DNA of 56,164 nt from Rubrivivax gelatinosus (GCF_004340905.1 NZ_SLXD01000019.1:1-56164), one strand, 5' to 3'; positions 1-9,157 are shown, numbered from the stretch's first letter. A program made the numbers and translations. Notes: a model not told the origin generated them from the sequence alone.

Positions 1-43
1 CCAATCCATACCGCTTGACCATCTGCGGCCCCGGCATACCCAT
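1..43 (-). CDS. 5' end of an unidentified gene running off the left edge
   Basis: A minus-strand ATG at 43-41 is preceded by a strong ribosome binding site, AAGGAG (55-50), at six-base spacing. The 14 readable codons give MGMPGPQMVKRYGL and stay open to the window edge. It lies just beyond a GTTAGGT recombination box (58-64), so it is either the next integron cassette or an element inserted into that attC. The MVKRY stretch vaguely recalls the start of some IS3-type OrfA transposases, but 14 residues cannot establish that. Function is unknown. Confidence 0.4.
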   Translation of the reverse strand, partial: MGMPGPQMVKRYGL

Positions 44-57
44 GTGCAACTCCTTCG

Positions 58-64
58 GTTAGGT
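58..64 (-). other. attC R''-type box (ACCTAAC on the minus strand)
   Basis: The plus strand reads GTTAGGT, which fits the GTTRRRY core. As for the box at 514-520, the stop codon TAA (61-59) of the upstream cassette ORF lies inside it, a common cassette layout. The remaining attC would extend left and is not recognisable before the window edge, so the site is either truncated by the window or interrupted. Confidence 0.4.
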
Positions 65-412
65 CGGAGTGTCCACCAGAGTGAAACAAGGTCCCAGTCC
101 GGTTGAACGGCCTGTTATGCAAAGCCCCAACGACGGAGCCGCGGTGGTTGTGCGCGGATGAAGGCACCGCGACACCCGCGATGGCCGCACGCAGCAAGGG
201 CGGCGGCGATGGTCGTTACTGCGCGGCCTATGCATACCCCGATTCCAGCACCACCACCGGCCCGCGGCCACTGCGGCGGCGGACCTTGCTCGGCGGCACC
301 CCGCGGGACGGCGCGCCGATGCTTGCGTACCCTGCCAGAGCCTGGCCGCCGCCTGGCGCCGCCGGCGACCCGCCGAACTGAATCGAACTGGCCCTGAAAT
401 TAGCCGTTGCAT
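59..412 (-). CDS. Putative integron cassette ORF, unknown product
   Basis: This 117-codon minus-strand frame starts at an ATG inside the GTTATGC box of the neighbouring attC (415-409) and stops at a TAA inside the next box (64-58). It therefore spans exactly one cassette. The protein is Arg/Ala-rich with no recognisable domain, signal peptide or membrane segment, and no clear ribosome binding site precedes the ATG. High-GC sequence produces such open frames by chance. The box-to-box fit is the only positive argument. An alternative is that the cassette is non-coding or carries a plus-strand product. Confidence 0.3.
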   Translation of the reverse strand: MQRLISGPVRFSSAGRRRRQAAARLWQGTQASARRPAGCRRARSAAAVAAGRWWCWNRGMHRPRSNDHRRRPCCVRPSRVSRCLHPRTTTAAPSLGLCITGRSTGLGPCFTLVDTPT

Positions 413-520
413 AACGTTTGAGCTAACCGGACCATTGCGGCATGCGGCTAAAGGCCCAGAATGAAATGGCGGGCCTTTAGCCGCATGCCGCAATGGGTCC
501 GGTTGAGCGAATGGTTAGGC
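409..520 (-). other. attC: Integron attC recombination site with long near-perfect hairpin
   Basis: Outer boxes are GCATAAC (409-415) and GTTAGGC (514-520), matching the inverse core pair RYYYAAC/GTTRRRY. Between them, 427-457 and 471-502 are inverted repeats. The 31-base left arm matches the 32-base right arm perfectly except for one extra G near 496, and the loop is 13 bases (458-470). A single unpaired base is the classic attC feature that tells the integrase which folded strand to use. The site is oriented for cassettes read on the minus strand, away from intI. The preceding ORF's TAA stop (517-515) lies in the box. Confidence 0.85.
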
Positions 521-979
521 CGCACTCTTACCATAGCAGCTTACAGCAACGAAGGAAGTCGCGTTGTGAGCGACAAGCGAGTGCAGAACTGGCTTGCCCA
601 GACCGCTTGAATCGACCACAACTTCAAGTGTCCCGGTGAGTGAATCATCGCCTGCGTCGCTAAACAGGTTCTTCAAACTGCCAGCGAGTCCAGTCTTGAA
701 TGGCGTGGTTTTGGTTAGCGGCTTACGTAGTTTGGCGATCAGAGTGTGCGTATGGTCCCCGTTCGTAGCTGAGTCAAACAGCTTGGCCGTCACAGATGCT
801 CCCTGGATCTCAACCTCTGCATTCCCGGACACTGTGACCCAATAGGGAACCAGCTTTTGCGGCTGTGCAGTCGACTCTGCCTTGAGGGAGGCGTGACCCA
901 GCGCAAACGAGCAGGGCGAAGGTTTCCCGGCAAACGCAAGGCCAGGTATTAAGACTGTAAGAAGGGCAAGGCGGTGCAT
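515..979 (-). CDS. Integron cassette gene: secreted protein of unknown function
   Basis: This 154-residue protein begins with a typical signal peptide (MHRLALLTVLIPGLAFAG, cleavage near residue 17). The mature part is rich in Ser, Thr, Val and Lys with two Cys (about residues 23 and 149) that could form a disulfide, which suggests a small periplasmic or exported beta-rich protein. I recognise no family. It starts eight bases after the GTTAGGC box of one attC and ends in the box of the next, so it is a complete cassette read away from intI. Its base composition is clearly lower in GC than the surrounding genes and uses codons such as AAA and TCA, consistent with acquisition by transfer. Confidence 0.75.
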   Translation of the reverse strand: MHRLALLTVLIPGLAFAGKPSPCSFALGHASLKAESTAQPQKLVPYWVTVSGNAEVEIQGASVTAKLFDSATNGDHTHTLIAKLRKPLTKTTPFKTGLAGSLKNLFSDAGDDSLTGTLEVVVDSSGLGKPVLHSLVAHNATSFVAVSCYGKSAA

Positions 980-986
980 TTGTGCG

Positions 987-1051
987 GCCTAACGTTTGGA
1001 GTTGATCGAAATTGCGCGAAGCGCGATTTTCGATCCAACGACTAGTTCGAC
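987..1051 (-). other. attC: Second integron attC site (short form)
   Basis: GCCTAAC at 987-993 (GTTAGGC on the minus strand) is a perfect core box. It is followed by an inverted repeat whose arms, roughly 1001-1018 and 1021-1039, pair around a two-base loop with an unpaired G near 1035. The far box would be GTTCGAC (1045-1051), one base off consensus. Size (65 bp) and layout resemble the short attC sites of class 1 integron cassettes. It belongs to the cassette nearest intI. Confidence 0.65.
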
Positions 1052-1131
1052 CTGTAATTTCGCGGGCCGCACATGCGGCAACAGTTCTCGAGGCGCCATT
1101 CGACGAGCTCGGATCATCGGCGTTACGTCCA

Positions 1132-1191
1132 CGCTGCAATGTGGGTGCGTCCGCTCAAGTTCACTTGTGTGGCCGCACCCACATCGCAGCG
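1132..1191. repeat. Long imperfect inverted repeat inside the cassette nearest intI
   Basis: Positions 1132-1160 and 1163-1191 form a stem of 29-base arms with a two-base loop. The outer part pairs through CGCTGC/GCAGCG and then an 11-base perfect block (ATGTGGGTGCG, 1139-1149), and mismatches cluster near the tip. No RYYYAAC/GTTRRRY boxes flank it, so it is not a canonical attC. It could be a decayed attC, a structured RNA, or a terminator in a gene-less cassette. Confidence 0.5.
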
Positions 1192-1482
1192 CAAGCTAGC
1201 AGATTTTTCGAGCTTCATGAACCTGGCCATTACGCGATACAGTGCTCGGTTCTGCGAAATAGCGAAATTGCTGGTTGAACGTGTTGTATGCGGCGTCCCA
1301 ACGCCGTTTATCACACCCGACGCTCGCGTAACAGCCCCCAGGCGGGGCGAATCAAGTGCTTGCCGGATCACACTTTTCTCCCTGTTGACCGAGCACGGCA
1401 GCGGCGTAAAAGTGATGACGAAAGCGGCGTCGGTTACAGGTCATTCTGGCCGGCGGCCGCCGGCTTGCCAAGGGAGGCCGCC
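1192..1482. other. Probable attI and promoter region upstream of intI
   Basis: About 290 bases lie without a convincing gene between the last hairpin and intI, where attI and the cassette promoter should lie. Minus-strand core-like heptamers are GTTACGC (1332-1326) and GTTGGGA near 1300, but neither is a full consensus, and attI sites lack the symmetry that would confirm them. A possible intI promoter is listed separately. Nothing else is recognisable. Confidence 0.35.
1385..1412 (+). promoter_or_regulatory. Possible intI promoter
   Basis: TTGACC (1385-1390) and TAAAAG (1407-1412) are separated by 16 bases and lie about 70 bases before the intI start codon. Both hexamers are imperfect. No clear LexA box overlaps them, although SOS control is common for integron integrases. 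Confidence 0.3.
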
Positions 1483-2544
1483 ATGGCGTCGTCCACCGCT
1501 TGTACTGCTTCAGCCGCAGCGCCCCAGGTCGCTGAATCCCCGGCAGCCGTCGGCGCCGCCCCCGCAGCGGCCGCCCCCCGCCGCCTTCTTGACCAATTCC
1601 GCGACGCCCTGCGCAGCTGCCACTACAGCCTGCGCACCGAGCAGGCCTACGTGCACTGGACCAAGGCCTTCATCCGCTTCCACGGCCTGCGCCACCCGGC
1701 GACGATGGCCGGGCCCGAGGTCGCGGCCTTTCTCTGCCACCTGGCCGCCGAACGCGGGCTGTCGGTCTCCAGCCACCGCCAGGCGCTGTCGGCGCTGCTG
1801 TTCCTCTACGGCAAGGTGCTCGGCCAGTCGCTGCCCTGGATGGACGAGATCGGCCGCCCGGTGCCCAAGCGCCGCCTGCCGGTGGTGCTGTCGGCCGCCG
1901 AGGTGGGCACCGTGCTGGCCCGGCTGGACGGCACCCACCGGCTGCTGGGCGAACTGCTGTACGGCACCGGCCTGCGCATCACCGAGGCCCTGCAGCTGCG
2001 CGTCAAGGACATCGACTTCACCCAGCGCGCCATCGTCGTGCGCGCCGGCAAGGGCGGCAAGGACCGTGTCGTGATGCTGCCGGCCACGCTGGAGGCGCCG
2101 CTGCGCGACCAGTTGCGTGCCGTGCACGCGGTCTGGGCCGAGGACGCCGCGGCCGGCCAGGCCGGCGTGCAGCTGCCCGACGCGCTGGAACGCAAGTACC
2201 CGCGCGCCGGCGCCAGCTGGGCCTGGTTCTGGGTCTTCCCGCAGGCCCGCCATTCGGTGGACCCGCGCAGCGGCGTCGTGCGCCGCCATCACCTGGTGCC
2301 GGGCACCTTCCAGCGTGCGTTCGCCCGCGCGCTGCAGGCCGCCGGCATCGCCAAGCCGGCCACGCCGCACACCTTGCGCCACAGCTTCGCCACGCACCTG
2401 CTGCAGTCGGGCAGCGACATCCGCACCGTGCAGGAGCTGCTGGGCCACGCCGACGTCGCCACGACGATGATCTACACCCACGTGCTGCGCCTGGGCGGCT
2501 TCGCGGTGCAGAGCCCGCTCGACAGGCTGGCGCCGGCGCGCTGA
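1483..2544 (+). CDS. intI: Integron integrase IntI (tyrosine recombinase)
   Basis: This 353-residue site-specific recombinase inserts and excises gene cassettes at attI and attC. An N-terminal SAM-like DNA-binding domain (about 33-120, with YSLRTEQAY) precedes the catalytic domain. Visible catalytic residues are R165 (GTGLRITEAL), K189, H296-x-x-R299 (HTLRH), H322 (LGHAD) and the nucleophile Y331 (MIYTHV). The stretch about 234-272 (ALERKYP, WFWVFP) is the extra domain found only in integron integrases, which separates it from XerC/D. I chose ATG 1483 because AGGGAGG (1471-1477) precedes it. The frame stays open further upstream, but that extension is Arg-rich and unlike the family. It is divergent from the cassettes, the usual integron layout, and appears intact. 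Confidence 0.92.
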   Translation: MASSTACTASAAAPQVAESPAAVGAAPAAAAPRRLLDQFRDALRSCHYSLRTEQAYVHWTKAFIRFHGLRHPATMAGPEVAAFLCHLAAERGLSVSSHRQALSALLFLYGKVLGQSLPWMDEIGRPVPKRRLPVVLSAAEVGTVLARLDGTHRLLGELLYGTGLRITEALQLRVKDIDFTQRAIVVRAGKGGKDRVVMLPATLEAPLRDQLRAVHAVWAEDAAAGQAGVQLPDALERKYPRAGASWAWFWVFPQARHSVDPRSGVVRRHHLVPGTFQRAFARALQAAGIAKPATPHTLRHSFATHLLQSGSDIRTVQELLGHADVATTMIYTHVLRLGGFAVQSPLDRLAPAR

Positions 2545-2576
2545 ACGCCCGCCCGGCGCCGTGCGGCGTCAGGCGC

Positions 2577-3020
2577 TCAGTGCAGCACCAGCACCGGCAG
2601 CTTGCAGCGCGTCATCACGTTCTTCGTGTGCGAGCCGAACAGCAGTTCGCCGAAGACGCCGCGCCCGTGCGTGGCCATCACGATCAGGTCGCACTCGAAC
2701 TCCTTGGCCGCGTCGACGATGGCCTCGTCGATGGCGTCGGTGCGCAGGAACTTGCCGTGGTAGGCCACGCCCTGCTCCTTGGCCCGCTCGCCGATGCGCG
2801 CCAGCACCTGGCGCGCGTGCTGCTCGGTGCGCGCCATGTGGGCGTCGGCGTCGCGCTTGTACACCGACGGGCTGCTGCCCATGTTGGGCAAGGGCGGCAT
2901 CGGCTCGGCGACGAAGGCCGTCAGCGCCGCGCCCAGCCTGGCCGCCAGGTCGATCGCGGTCTGCGCGGCCTTCTCGGAGAGTTCGGTGCCGTCGACCGGT
3001 ACGAGCAGGTGCTTGAACAT
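2577..3020 (-). CDS. Universal stress protein, UspA family
   Basis: This 147-residue cytoplasmic single-domain Usp protein has the alpha/beta fold of the family. It opens with the usual first strand (KHLLVPVDGTELS) and near residues 116-130 has the ATP-binding signature GxxGx9G-S (HGRGVFGELLFGSHT). It therefore probably belongs to the nucleotide-binding branch. It stands alone, convergent with intI on the left and divergent from serC on the right. The client process cannot be read from the sequence. Confidence 0.9.
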   Translation of the reverse strand: MFKHLLVPVDGTELSEKAAQTAIDLAARLGAALTAFVAEPMPPLPNMGSSPSVYKRDADAHMARTEQHARQVLARIGERAKEQGVAYHGKFLRTDAIDEAIVDAAKEFECDLIVMATHGRGVFGELLFGSHTKNVMTRCKLPVLVLH

Positions 3021-3219
3021 CTCGCTTCCTCTTGGTGCCCCGGGGCCGGGGCTTCGAAACCAGTCTAGGTCCGTACGCCCCCGGCATATTGACCAATCTC
3101 AAGACGCAGACCGACCGCCCGCGACGCCGGAACGGGCCGGCTGCGACCGGATCAGAACTGGCCGCCGGCGCGCCCGGGATAATCGCCGTTTCGAGCCACT
3201 GCCCCAGGAGATGCTTCCG

Positions 3220-4302
3220 ATGCGCCGCGTCCACAATTTCAGCGCCGGCCCCGCCGCCCTGCCCGAACCGGTGCTGCGCCAGGCCGCCGAGGAAATGCTG
3301 GACTGGCACGGCTCCGGCATGTCGGTGATGGAGATGAGCCACCGCGGCAAGCACTTCACGGCCATCGCCGAGGAAGCCGAGACGCTGCTGCGTGAGCTGC
3401 TGGCGCTGCCGGCCCACTACAAGATCCTGTTCATGCAGGGCGGTGCGATCGCCGAGAACGCGATCGTGCCGATGAACCTGCTGCGCGGCCACGCCGGCGC
3501 CGACTACGTCGACACCGGCGAATGGAGCCGGCGCTCGATCGCCGAGGCCCGCCGCTACGGCCAGGTCAACGTCGTCGCCAGCAACGCCGACAGCGGCTCG
3601 GTGTCGATCCCGGCGCGCGAGAGCTGGAAGCTCGACCCGAACGCCGCCTACGTGCACATCTGCACCAACGAGACCATCGGCGGCGTGCAGTACCACTGGA
3701 CGCCCGACGTCGGCGACGTGCCGCTGGTGGCCGACATGTCCAGCGACATCCTGTCGCGGCCGATCGACGTCTCGCGCTACGGCCTGATCTACGCCGGCGC
3801 GCAGAAGAACATCGGCCCCTCGGGGCTGACCATCGTCATCGTGCGCGAAGACCTGCTCGGCGGCGCCCTGCCCTGCACGCCGACGGCCTTCGACTACCAG
3901 GTCGTCGCCGAGCACGGCTCGATGTACAACACCCCGCCCACCTATGCGATCTACATCGCCGGGCTGGTGTTCAACTGGCTCAAGGCGCGCGGCGGCCTGG
4001 CCGCGATGGCCGAGCACAACCGCGTCAAGGCGGCGCTGCTCTACGACTTCCTGGACTCGACCTCGTTCTACTCGAGCCCGATCGCACGCGACTGCCGTTC
4101 GTGGATGAACGTGCCGTTCCGCCTGCACGACAGCGCGCTCGACGCCGCCTTCCTGAAGGGCGCCGACGAACGCGGGCTGGTGCAGCTCAAGGGCCACCGC
4201 ATCGTCGGCGGCATGCGCGCGTCGATCTACAACGCGATGCCGATCGAAGGCGTGCAGGCGCTGGTGGCCTACATGAAGGAGTTCGAGGCCGCGCACGGCT
4301 GA
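3220..4302 (+). CDS. serC: Phosphoserine aminotransferase SerC
   Basis: This PLP enzyme converts 3-phosphohydroxypyruvate and glutamate to phosphoserine in serine synthesis, and also acts in the PLP pathway. It has the family length (360 residues), the N-terminal HNFSAGPAALP motif, the substrate-contacting SHRGKHF segment, and the PLP lysine in AGAQKNIGPSG. The end RIVGGMRASIYNAMP is also diagnostic. ATG 3220 is preferred over 3211 because AGGAG (3206-3210) lies nine bases before it and abuts the earlier ATG. It is monocistronic here. Confidence 0.95.
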   Translation: MRRVHNFSAGPAALPEPVLRQAAEEMLDWHGSGMSVMEMSHRGKHFTAIAEEAETLLRELLALPAHYKILFMQGGAIAENAIVPMNLLRGHAGADYVDTGEWSRRSIAEARRYGQVNVVASNADSGSVSIPARESWKLDPNAAYVHICTNETIGGVQYHWTPDVGDVPLVADMSSDILSRPIDVSRYGLIYAGAQKNIGPSGLTIVIVREDLLGGALPCTPTAFDYQVVAEHGSMYNTPPTYAIYIAGLVFNWLKARGGLAAMAEHNRVKAALLYDFLDSTSFYSSPIARDCRSWMNVPFRLHDSALDAAFLKGADERGLVQLKGHRIVGGMRASIYNAMPIEGVQALVAYMKEFEAAHG

Positions 4303-4327
4303 GCGCGCGCGGCCCGGGTGCCGCGGC

Positions 4328-4792
4328 CTACTGCTCGCGCAGGCGGCGGCGCGGCACGGTGCGCGTCTGGCTCTGGCCGTCGGCGCCGGTCACGGTGATC
4401 GTGCGGCCGTCGGCGCTGCGGTCCACGGCGCGCGTGGCGGTCTTGCCGTCCGGGCCGGTGACGGTGCTGCTCTTGTCGCCGTTGTCGCGCGTCACGTCGC
4501 GCGTCGCCGTCTTGCCGTCGGCGCCGGTCACGGTGACGGTCTTGTCGTTGCCACTGCGGTCGACCTCGCGGCTGACGGTCTTGCCGTCGGCGCCGGTGAC
4601 GGTGGTCGACTTGTCGCCGTCGGCACGCGTGGTCTCGCGCTTGAAGGTGCGGCCTTCCGAGCCGGTGACGGTGCTCTGCACGTGCCCGCGTTCGCGCACC
4701 ACGTCGCGCTGCACGCTGCGTTCACGCGCCGCGGCGCTGCCGGCGGCCAGCGCCAGCACGACGGCCAGACTCACGAGGGACAGTTGCTTCAT
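4328..4792 (-). CDS. Secreted protein of five 23-residue TVTG-DGKT repeats, unknown function
   Basis: A signal peptide (about residues 1-22, LAVVLALAAGSAAA) is followed by a highly charged, Cys-free repeat region in this 154-residue protein. TVTG recurs at residues 41, 64, 87, 110 and 133, an exact 23-residue period. The unit is TVTGxDGKTxxRxVxR followed by an Asp/Lys stretch. The regular hydrophobic/polar alternation suggests stacked beta strands in the periplasm or outside the cell. A possible calcium role for the Asp/Gly turns is speculation. It lies convergent to serC. I recognise no family. Confidence 0.75.
   Translation of the reverse strand: MKQLSLVSLAVVLALAAGSAAARERSVQRDVVRERGHVQSTVTGSEGRTFKRETTRADGDKSTTVTGADGKTVSREVDRSGNDKTVTVTGADGKTATRDVTRDNGDKSSTVTGPDGKTATRAVDRSADGRTITVTGADGQSQTRTVPRRRLREQ
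4358..4672 (-). repeat. Intragenic tandem repeat, 69-bp period
   Basis: The five protein repeats described for the gene at 4328-4792 are also visible in DNA as recurring blocks such as CGGCGCCGGTCACGGT with 69-bp spacing. Copies differ mostly at synonymous and surface positions. The array may change copy number between strains. Confidence 0.75.
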
Positions 4793-4902
4793 CGCGGGTT
4801 CTCCGGGTGTTCTCGATGACCGTCATTGCAGCGGCGGCGCATTACACCCGATTCGCGACACGTCAAGAAGCTCGGTCCGCTTGAAACAAGGCGTAGGCCA
4901 GC

Positions 4903-6735
<1,833 letters not shown>

Positions 6736-6795
6736 CGAAAGCTCCTCGTGCCGGCTGACGCACGGCTGTTTCGTTTCTGGACACCGTGAACGACC

Positions 6796-6816
6796 GGTGT
6801 CGCGCGGCGCGACACC
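6796..6816. promoter_or_regulatory. Probable activator-binding dyad (UAS) of the AcoR-like regulator
   Basis: Nine-base perfect arms GGTGTCGCG (6796-6804) and CGCGACACC (6808-6816) flank three bases. The centre lies about 65 bases upstream of the -24 element at 6872 and about 70 bases before the regulator's own start, which is a normal enhancer position for a sigma-54 activator. Binding by the neighbouring regulator is inference. Confidence 0.6.
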
Positions 6817-6871
6817 CGGGGCGTGCTCACCTGCCTCGCACGAGGCCGGCGGACTGCGGGTGAACCCCGGG

Positions 6872-6887
6872 TGGAACGACCGTTGCA
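6872..6887 (+). promoter_or_regulatory. Sigma-54 promoter (-24/-12) of the dehydrogenase operon
   Basis: TGGAACGACCGTTGCA matches the consensus TGGCACG-N4-TTGCW at all but one specified position, with invariant GG and GC correctly spaced. Transcription would start near 6898, leaving a leader of about 50 bases before the ATG at 6951. Confidence 0.75.
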
Positions 6888-6950
6888 GACGGCGGACCTT
6901 GCGCCGAAACCGGCGCCTTCGTCCATTGGAGAACACGAGAGGAGACCGTC

Positions 6951-8240
6951 ATGCCCATCAGCCACCCGCGCCGGATGCCGCTGCGCCTGGCCTGCGTTCC
7001 CGTCGCCGCCGCCGCGCTCGCGCTGGCCGCGCCGCACGCCGGCGCGCAGACCGCGATCGACAAGCTCAAGCAGTTCAAGGTGGCGACGACCGACCTGAAC
7101 ATCCCGCAGGTGCCGCAGACCGGGCGCAACGCCGACGCGATCCGGCAGAACCTGCAGCGCGTCAAGCTGCCGCCGGGCTTCTCGATCGAACTCTTCGCCG
7201 TCGTGCCCGACGCACGCCACATGGCGGTGGCGCCGAGCACCAACATGCTCTTCGTCGGCACGCGCAAGACCAGCGTCTGGGCCGTCACCGACCGCAACAG
7301 CGACGGTGTCGCCGACGAGGTGAAGTCCTTCGCGCCGAGCCTGAAGTTCCACAACCCGAACGGCGTCTGCTGGACGAAGGACGGCTTCCTGATCGTCGCC
7401 GAACACAACCGGGTGCTCAACTTCCCGGCCGCCGAGTTCTTCTACGAAGGCCCGGACGTCGCCGTCATCGAGGTCGTCGGCCAGGGCAAGCTGATCCCGC
7501 CCGAGGAGGAGAGCTTCAACCACGGCGCACGCACCTGCCGCGTGGGCCCCGACGGCAAGCTCTACGTCACGCTGGGCCAGCCCTTCAACGTGCCGGCGCG
7601 CGACAAGCTGGACCTGTACCGCCAGTGGGGCATCGGCGGCATCGTGCGCATGAACGCCTTCGACGGCAGCGGCCGCGAGGTCTTCGCCACCGGCGTGCGC
7701 AACTCGGTGGGCATGGACTTCAACCCCAAGGACGGCAGCCTCTGGTTCACCGACAACCAGACCGACGGCATGGGCGACGACATCCCCACCGGCGAGATCA
7801 ACCGCGCGACCAAACCCGGCCAGTTCTTCGGCTACCCGTGGAAGCAGGGCCGCACGCGCATCACCGAGTTCGGCTACGACAAGGATCCGCTGCCGCCCAA
7901 CATCACCGACCCGCAGGTCTACACCGACGCCCACGCGGCCGACCTGGGCATGGCCTTCTACACGGGCCAGGCCTTCCCGGAGAAGTACCGCGGCGGCTTC
8001 TTCACCGCCCAGCACGGCTCGTGGAACCGCACCAGGCCGATCGGCGCACGCGTGCTCTTCACCTCGCTGAAGGCCGACGGCACGGCCGACAAGACCGAGG
8101 TCTTCGCCGAAGGCTGGCTGGACGCCAGCGGCATCTACCGCGGGCGGCCGGTCGACGTGGCGATGGCCAAGGACGGCTCGCTGCTGATCAGCGACGACTT
8201 CGCCGGCGCGATCTACCGCGTCAGCTACCAGGCGCCGTGA
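6951..8240 (+). CDS. PQQ-dependent sugar/alcohol dehydrogenase-like protein (sorbosone dehydrogenase family)
   Basis: This 429-residue exported protein has a signal peptide (about 1-32, ending AGAQ) followed by a six-bladed beta-propeller of the glucose/sorbosone dehydrogenase family. Visible repeats are MAVAPSTNMLFVGT, GPDGKLYVTLGQP, RNSVGMDFNPKDGSLWFTDNQ and AMAKDGSLLISDD. The family oxidises sugars or aldehydes in the periplasm using PQQ and passes electrons to a cytochrome c, which fits the c-type cytochrome three bases downstream. GAGAGGAGA precedes the ATG. The sigma-54 promoter and dyad upstream imply strong inducible expression. The substrate is not readable from sequence, and some members lack PQQ. 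Confidence 0.8.
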   Translation: MPISHPRRMPLRLACVPVAAAALALAAPHAGAQTAIDKLKQFKVATTDLNIPQVPQTGRNADAIRQNLQRVKLPPGFSIELFAVVPDARHMAVAPSTNMLFVGTRKTSVWAVTDRNSDGVADEVKSFAPSLKFHNPNGVCWTKDGFLIVAEHNRVLNFPAAEFFYEGPDVAVIEVVGQGKLIPPEEESFNHGARTCRVGPDGKLYVTLGQPFNVPARDKLDLYRQWGIGGIVRMNAFDGSGREVFATGVRNSVGMDFNPKDGSLWFTDNQTDGMGDDIPTGEINRATKPGQFFGYPWKQGRTRITEFGYDKDPLPPNITDPQVYTDAHAADLGMAFYTGQAFPEKYRGGFFTAQHGSWNRTRPIGARVLFTSLKADGTADKTEVFAEGWLDASGIYRGRPVDVAMAKDGSLLISDDFAGAIYRVSYQAP

Positions 8241-8242
8241 CG

Positions 8243-8566
8243 ATGGCGCCCTGGTGGCTGGCCGCCGCGGTGGCGGCCGGGCTGGGGGCCACCGGGCCGG
8301 CCGCGGCGCAGGACGCGGCGGCCGGGCGCGCCAAGGCGCAGGCCTGCAGCGTCTGCCACGGGACCATGGGCGTGGCCGTGCACCCGGAGGCGCCCCACCT
8401 CGCCGGCCAGCCCGCGGCGTATCTCGAGACGCAGCTGCGCCACTACCGCAACGGCCAGCGCCAGCACCCGGTGATGAACGTCATCGCCAGGCCGCTGTCG
8501 GACAGCGACATCGAGAACCTGGCCGCCTGGTTCGCGTCGATCCGGGTCGACGCGCAAGGGCGTTGA
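8243..8566 (+). CDS. Small class I c-type cytochrome
   Basis: After a signal peptide (cleavage near residue 23, AAAQDA), this 107-residue periplasmic protein has one heme motif, C35-S-V-C38-H39. The probable axial Met is in HPVMNVIARPLS, and a C-terminal helix (IENLAAWFASI) is typical of small cytochromes c. It begins two bases after the stop of the PQQ-type dehydrogenase, so the two are co-transcribed and probably form an electron-transfer pair. Confidence 0.88.
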   Translation: MAPWWLAAAVAAGLGATGPAAAQDAAAGRAKAQACSVCHGTMGVAVHPEAPHLAGQPAAYLETQLRHYRNGQRQHPVMNVIARPLSDSDIENLAAWFASIRVDAQGR

Positions 8567-8707
8567 GGCGCGCGGCCCGCCCTCGTGCGGGCCGCGTGCC
8601 ATCGTTTCGCGTGCAACGGTGCGCAACCGAAGGCGGCTGCGGCGCGTGCCTCGCACGCGCCGCACGTGCAGAATGGGACGGAAGACGTTCCATTCGAGAG
8701 AAGCCCG

Positions 8708-9157
8708 ATGCAAGCCCCCCGCCTGTCCCTCGCCCTGCTGTGCCTGCTGGCCGCAGGCGCCGCGATGCCGGCGCCGGGCGACGAAGCCGTCCCGCCGCTC
8801 GTGCCCAGCACGCAGAAGAGCGAGGTCAAGACCCAGACCGCGTCGCTGCCCGCACGCGGCCTGTTCGACGGCGACAAGCTCTCGGCCGACGGCCGTCAGC
8901 GCCTGGCCGAACTGGTGCTCGACGCGCTGGGCCTGCAGGTCGAGGTGGCGCTGCTGGTGCCCACCGGCCCGTGGAAGATCGACGGCAGCCACCGCGACGA
9001 ACGCGCGCTGACGCCGGCCCGGCTGGACGCCGTCAAACGTTTCCTCGCCGACCGCGGCATCGACCCGAAGCACATCTTCGTCGAGAGCCGCATCGACCAG
9101 AAACTCGCCGAACCCCGCCTGGACGTGCAGATCGTCGGTCGGCCGCAGCAGGACTGA
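8708..9157 (+). CDS. Exported protein with an OmpA-like C-terminal pattern
   Basis: A signal peptide (about 1-22) leads into this 149-residue protein. The region about 60-145 follows the OmpA/MotB layout: a helix LSADGRQRLAELV, then a helix LDAVKRFLADRGI, then HIFVESRID and a final LDVQIVG strand. The peptidoglycan-contact Asp and Arg positions of true OmpA domains are not obvious, so it may be a divergent relative. GAGAGAAG precedes the ATG. It stands alone and ends before a bidirectional terminator shared with argG. Confidence 0.55.
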   Translation: MQAPRLSLALLCLLAAGAAMPAPGDEAVPPLVPSTQKSEVKTQTASLPARGLFDGDKLSADGRQRLAELVLDALGLQVEVALLVPTGPWKIDGSHRDERALTPARLDAVKRFLADRGIDPKHIFVESRIDQKLAEPRLDVQIVGRPQQD

